From: JAYQUR01 sp038133505
GTDB taxonomy: Bacteria; Pseudomonadota; Alphaproteobacteria; MPNO01; UBA830
Direction: 5' to 3'
DNA length: 25,610 nt
Assembly (NCBI GenBank): GCA_038133505.1
Contig: JAYPTI010000027.1
Span: 1 to 25,610 of the forward strand
Below, in pieces: positions 22,761 to 25,610 of the stretch. A model generated the notes under the pieces. That model was not told the DNA's origin and searched no databases. It saw only the letters and a list, made by a program, of their open reading frames with translations. Made by a program: the position numbers and the translations under genes. Each line of letters starts with the position of its first letter. Within the stretch, counting starts at the first letter, position 1.

Positions 22761-23714
22761 ATGTTGAACCGTGTGAAAATATTCGTCCTGATTGCGATGT
22801 TCGGCGTGCTGCTGATCATCCCGCCCATCCTGGATGCGCTCGACCAACCGTTCTATCTGGCGCTCGTCTCCCGTATTATGATCTTCGCGATCGCGGCGAT
22901 CAGTCTCGACCTACTGCTCGGATACGGCGGTCTTGTGAGCTTCGGTCATGCCGCCTACATCGGGCTCGGCGCGTACGCGGTGGCGATCCTGAACTTCTAC
23001 GAGATCGAAAACGGCTGGCTGCACCTTTTCGTCGCCATCTTCGGCTCGGCAATCGTCGCCGCGATCATCGGCGCGTTTTCTCTGCGAACCGGCGGTCTTT
23101 ACTTCATCATGATCACCCTGGCGTTCACCCAGATGCTGTTTTTCCTCGGGATCAGCCTTGAGGAGTACGGTGGCGATGACGGCATCAACACGTCGCGTAG
23201 CGTCTTCGGCGAGGCGGAATGGATCGATCTCACCGATAACGACACGTTCTATTATTTCATTCTGCTGTTCCTCGCGCTTTGCATGCTGATCTCTTGGCGG
23301 CTGGTCAATTCACGCTTCGGGATGGTGATCCGCGGCGCGCATTCCAACGAGGCGCGGATGCAGGCGATCGGCTATCCGGTGTTCCGCTACCGGCTGATCG
23401 CCTTCATCCTTTCAGGCGCGATGTGCGGCGTAGCGGGCTTCCTGCTCGCCAACCTGACGGAGTTCGTCACGCCGGAATTCATGCACTGGTTCCGTTCCGG
23501 CGAAATCATGATCATGGTGCTGCTCGGCGGCATGGGCACCGTGTTCGGGCCCATTCTGGGGACGGCGGCATACCTTCTGCTGGAAGACGCCCTCGCGGGC
23601 ATCACGCAGCACTGGTGGATCGTCTTCGGACCGCTGCTCGTCATCATCATCCTGTTCGCGAAGGAAGGTCTCTGGGGACTGCTGCCCGGCCGGGAGGGCA
23701 TTTCCGATGAGTGA
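22761..23714 (+). CDS. livM: Branched-chain amino acid-type ABC transporter permease (LivM)
   Basis: Second membrane subunit, 317 residues, with about ten hydrophobic segments. Family motifs are AISLDLLLGYGGLVSFGHAAYIGLGAYA near the start, TGGLYFIMITLAFTQM in the middle, and RGAHSNEARMQAIGYPVFRYRLIAF (the cytoplasmic coupling loop), then GGMGTVFGPILGTAAYL. It overlaps the ATPase gene by 8 bases (ATGAGTGA), which implies coupled translation. It pairs with LivH to form the channel. Confidence 0.93.
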   Translation: MLNRVKIFVLIAMFGVLLIIPPILDALDQPFYLALVSRIMIFAIAAISLDLLLGYGGLVSFGHAAYIGLGAYAVAILNFYEIENGWLHLFVAIFGSAIVAAIIGAFSLRTGGLYFIMITLAFTQMLFFLGISLEEYGGDDGINTSRSVFGEAEWIDLTDNDTFYYFILLFLALCMLISWRLVNSRFGMVIRGAHSNEARMQAIGYPVFRYRLIAFILSGAMCGVAGFLLANLTEFVTPEFMHWFRSGEIMIMVLLGGMGTVFGPILGTAAYLLLEDALAGITQHWWIVFGPLLVIIILFAKEGLWGLLPGREGISDE

Positions 23715-24471
23715 GCCTATCCTCAAGGTCGAACAGCTGGTCAAGACATTCGGCGGCGTGATGGCGACGGACAACGTCGACTTCGACGTGATGCCCGGCG
23801 AAATCCACGCCGTCATCGGCCCGAACGGCGCCGGCAAGACCACGTTCGTCGCGCAGATAGCGGGCATGCTGAAGCCGGATTCGGGGCGCATCGTCTTCGA
23901 TGGGCGCGATGTCAGCCGGGTGAGCGCGCCTACGCGCTCGCATGCGGGCCTCGCGCGCTCCTTCCAGATCACCAGCGTGTTCCGCAACTTCACGGCGCTG
24001 GAAAACGTCGCCCTGTCGATCCAGTCGCATGCCGGCCACAGTTTCCGCTTCTGGAAGAGAGCGGCGACGGACCCTGCATTGGTAGAGCCGGCGCGGAAAG
24101 TACTAGAGGATGTCGGTCTCGGCGCCCGCGCCCTCGTACTTGCCGGAAATCTTGCGCATGGCGAGCAACGACAGCTCGAGATCGCGATGGCGCTCGCCAC
24201 GAACCCGAAAATGCTGCTTCTGGACGAACCCACGGCGGGCATGGGAACGGAAGAATCCGACCACATGCGCGAGTTCATGAGAAGGCTCAAGGGCCGCTAT
24301 TCGATGCTGCTCATCGAGCATGACATGGGTACGGTGTTCTCTCTGGCGGATCGCGTGACCGTGCTCGTTTACGGCCGCGCCATTGCGACCGGCACGCCGG
24401 AGGAGATCAGGAACAACGACGAGGTCCGCGCCGCGTATCTCGGCGAGGACGAGGTGACGGCCGGTGCTTGA
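23707..24471 (+). CDS. livG: ABC transporter ATP-binding protein (LivG)
   Basis: Cytoplasmic ATPase subunit of 254 residues. Walker A is GPNGAGKTT (38-46), the Q-loop is near Gln87, the signature is LAHGEQRQLEIA (149-160; LAHGE instead of the common LSYGE), Walker B is MLLLDEPTAG (169-178), and the switch histidine is His205 in IEHDMG. The C-terminal extension of about 30 residues after the H-loop is normal for LivG. It overlaps LivM and LivF by 8 bases on each side, consistent with one tightly coupled operon. Confidence 0.94.
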   Translation: MSEPILKVEQLVKTFGGVMATDNVDFDVMPGEIHAVIGPNGAGKTTFVAQIAGMLKPDSGRIVFDGRDVSRVSAPTRSHAGLARSFQITSVFRNFTALENVALSIQSHAGHSFRFWKRAATDPALVEPARKVLEDVGLGARALVLAGNLAHGEQRQLEIAMALATNPKMLLLDEPTAGMGTEESDHMREFMRRLKGRYSMLLIEHDMGTVFSLADRVTVLVYGRAIATGTPEEIRNNDEVRAAYLGEDEVTAGA

Positions 24472-25165
24472 GGTAAAGGATATCCAAACGTCCTACGGCA
24501 CCAGCCAGGTGCTGTTCGGCATGTCGTTCAAGATCGATCAGGGCGAGGTCGTCTCGCTGCTCGGACGTAACGGCATGGGCAAGACCACGACCATCCGTTC
24601 GCTGATGGGCATGGTGACGCCGCATGGCGGCGCGATCACCTTCGAGGGAAGGGACGTTCATAGTCTGAAGGACTATCAGATCGCGAAGCTCGGTCTCGGT
24701 CTCGTGCCCGAAGGGCGCCAGATTTTTCCAAACCTCACGGTGCGCGAAAACCTTATCGCGACGGCGGACAACCGGTCGGGAACGTCCGACCCGTGGACGG
24801 TCGAGAGGATCGTCGAGATGTTCCCGAATTTGGGCAACCGGATGAACAACATGGGCAACCAGCTTTCCGGCGGCGAACAGCAGATGCTTGCGGTCGGGCG
24901 TGCGCTGATGACCAACCCGAAGCTCCTGATCCTCGACGAAGCGACCGAAGGGCTGGCGCCGCTGATCCGCGAGGAAATCTGGAAATGCCTTGCGGGCCTC
25001 AAGGCTCTCGGCCAGTCGATCCTCGTCATCGACAAGAACGTCGATGCCCTGACGCGCATCGGCGACCGCCACTACATCGTCGAGCGCGGACAGGTCGTCT
25101 GGCAGGGAAGTTCTTCGGAGCTTCAGGCGGACGACAAACTTCAGCAGCGCTACCTTGGGGTCTGA
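24464..25165 (+). CDS. livF: ABC transporter ATP-binding protein (LivF)
   Basis: Second ATPase subunit, 233 residues, starting at GTG 24464 within the LivG stop region (GTGCTTGA overlap). Walker A is GRNGMGKTT (34-42), the signature LSGGEQQ (134-140), and Walker B LLILDEATEG (154-163). In the switch loop the usual LivF VEQN is replaced by IDKN (189-192), a variant I associate with a subset of Liv-like importers rather than a loss. Last gene of the operon: 74 bases follow before the next start, with no clear terminator. Confidence 0.94.
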   Translation: MLEVKDIQTSYGTSQVLFGMSFKIDQGEVVSLLGRNGMGKTTTIRSLMGMVTPHGGAITFEGRDVHSLKDYQIAKLGLGLVPEGRQIFPNLTVRENLIATADNRSGTSDPWTVERIVEMFPNLGNRMNNMGNQLSGGEQQMLAVGRALMTNPKLLILDEATEGLAPLIREEIWKCLAGLKALGQSILVIDKNVDALTRIGDRHYIVERGQVVWQGSSSELQADDKLQQRYLGV

Positions 25166-25215
25166 TATCCGCGATTGATCCAGCGCAAGGAGTCGCGCGG
25201 GTAACGCCTTAGACT

Positions 25216-25229
25216 TTCGCTTTTGCGAA
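25216..25229 (+). promoter_or_regulatory. Small hairpin next to the ribosome site of the 25240 gene
   Basis: TTCGC (25216-25220) pairs with GCGAA (25225-25229) around a TTTT loop. The right arm runs into the ribosome site AAGGAGGG just before GTG 25240, so the structure could partly mask translation initiation. It is short and could be chance. Confidence 0.3.
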
Positions 25230-25239
25230 GGAGGGCGAC

Positions 25240-25533
25240 GTGTCTGCATCCAGATCCATTACCGTTCGCGTCGGCGTGGGCAAGGGCATCGGTTTTCTGT
25301 TCGAGCTCGCCGGGTTCATTCTGCTTCCGTATTTCCTCGACGGCGCCACCTGGCAACAGCGGTGGGGAATTCTGCTCTGGTACACGACCGTGGGCGCCGT
25401 CGTCGGCGTTTTCGGAATATTCAACCGCCATCCCGTGCTGGGCATTCCGATGCCGTGGTGAATCCGGGGCCCGGTCATCGGCGGCTGGATGAACTTCGTC
25501 CTGGTTTTCTTCGCCTGGAACGCGATGGAGTGA
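25240..25533 (+). pseudogene. Small membrane protein gene interrupted by an in-frame TGA
   Basis: The GTG start at 25240 has a near-ideal ribosome site (AAGGAGGG). The first 73 residues contain two hydrophobic segments (GIGFLFELAGFILLPYFL and GILLWYTTVGAVVGVFGIF) and end HPVLGIPMPW before TGA at 25459-25461. The same frame then continues for 23 codons, IRGPVIGGWMNFVLVFFAWNAME, a third membrane-like segment, to TGA at 25531-25533. A single G-to-A change of TGG would explain the stop. It may be a real truncation, a sequencing error, or a readthrough signal. The product is not a family I can name. It lies just after the Liv operon and just before another small gene. Confidence 0.6.
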
Positions 25534-25536
25534 ATC

Positions 25537-25610
25537 ATGCGCAAGATGTTCGGCGCCGGCAGCGTCCTGTCCTCGCCGTTCTGGATGGTGCTCGAAGGGG
25601 CGGTCATCGG
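25537..25610 (+). CDS. Partial gene at the window edge (unknown)
   Basis: An ATG at 25537, 3 bases after the preceding stop, opens a frame that runs off the window: MRKMFGAGSVLSSPFWMVLEGAVI. The visible part is too short for identification, but a hydrophobic stretch begins near its end, and the close spacing suggests co-transcription with the interrupted membrane-protein gene. The start is not strongly supported by a ribosome site. Confidence 0.45.
   Translation, partial: MRKMFGAGSVLSSPFWMVLEGAVI

Noticed and set aside
25459..25461. TGA read as selenocysteine
   Set aside because: No selenoprotein family fits, the flanking residue pattern suggests tryptophan, and I see no convincing downstream SECIS-type hairpin. 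Mutation, error or readthrough is simpler.

Overview
This 25.6 kb window is high-GC chromosomal DNA, with strong G/C preference at third codon positions. It looks like an alphaproteobacterium of the Rhizobiales/Rhodospirillales type: it has an IalB-family protein, a TAXI-type TRAP transporter, many catabolic oxidoreductases, and alphaproteobacterial-style palindromic intergenic repeats. I cannot assign a genus. Two 10-base N gaps (797-806 and 16572-16581) show that it is a draft scaffold. I see no rRNA, tRNA, CRISPR, phage or transposase genes. Almost all the sequence is coding, and no gene-free stretch exceeds about 220 bases.

Layout. 1-3198: a probable upstream terminator, a candidate promoter, and a TAXI TRAP transporter (binding protein plus fused permease). 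3214-4734 (-): an acyl-CoA ligase. 4792-6015 (+): an exported protein with an apparently new architecture (two Cys-x13-Cys helical repeats, a Cys-rich linker, a beta-trefoil-like end). 6046-8783 (-): an FAH-family hydrolase, cupin and thiolase operon. 9004-10853 (+): a cyclase-family metal hydrolase, bracketed by two copies of a palindromic repeat, then a BKACE-family beta-keto acid cleavage enzyme. 10947-11969 (-): a MetE-C-like protein with no ordinary start codon. 12028-13794 (+): a GlcG/HbpS-like protein and an amidase. 13791-16890: a 3-hydroxyisobutyrate-dehydrogenase-like enzyme (-), a GST (+), and a cupin plus Gfo/Idh/MocA oxidoreductase pair (-). 16984-20356: a degenerate thermonuclease-like protein, a Crp/Fnr regulator, an IalB-like protein, an unknown membrane protein, and a small protein resembling only the N-terminal domain of malonyl-CoA decarboxylase. 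20484-25165 (+): a complete five-gene branched-chain-amino-acid-type ABC importer, with a strong hairpin between the binding protein and the permeases. 25240-25610: a small membrane-protein gene broken by an in-frame TGA, then a partial gene.

How it fits together. The middle of the window holds enzymes that hydrolyse C-N and C-C bonds in small organic acids (amidase, cyclase, FAH), cleave beta-keto acids (BKACE), activate and thiolyse acyl-CoAs (ligase, thiolase), and oxidise hydroxyacids or sugars. A carboxylate-type TRAP importer lies on one side and a Liv-type importer on the other. This suggests a scavenging and catabolic region for organic acids, amides or aromatic-derived compounds. The substrate cannot be read from the sequence, and 14 strand switches argue against one single operon. 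I did not find an unmistakable new system. The strongest unusual items are the exported repeat protein, the non-canonical start of the MetE-like gene, the orphan MCD-like N-domain, the TGA-interrupted gene, an AT-rich codon patch inside the BKACE gene, and an assembly gap that can be closed by inspection.
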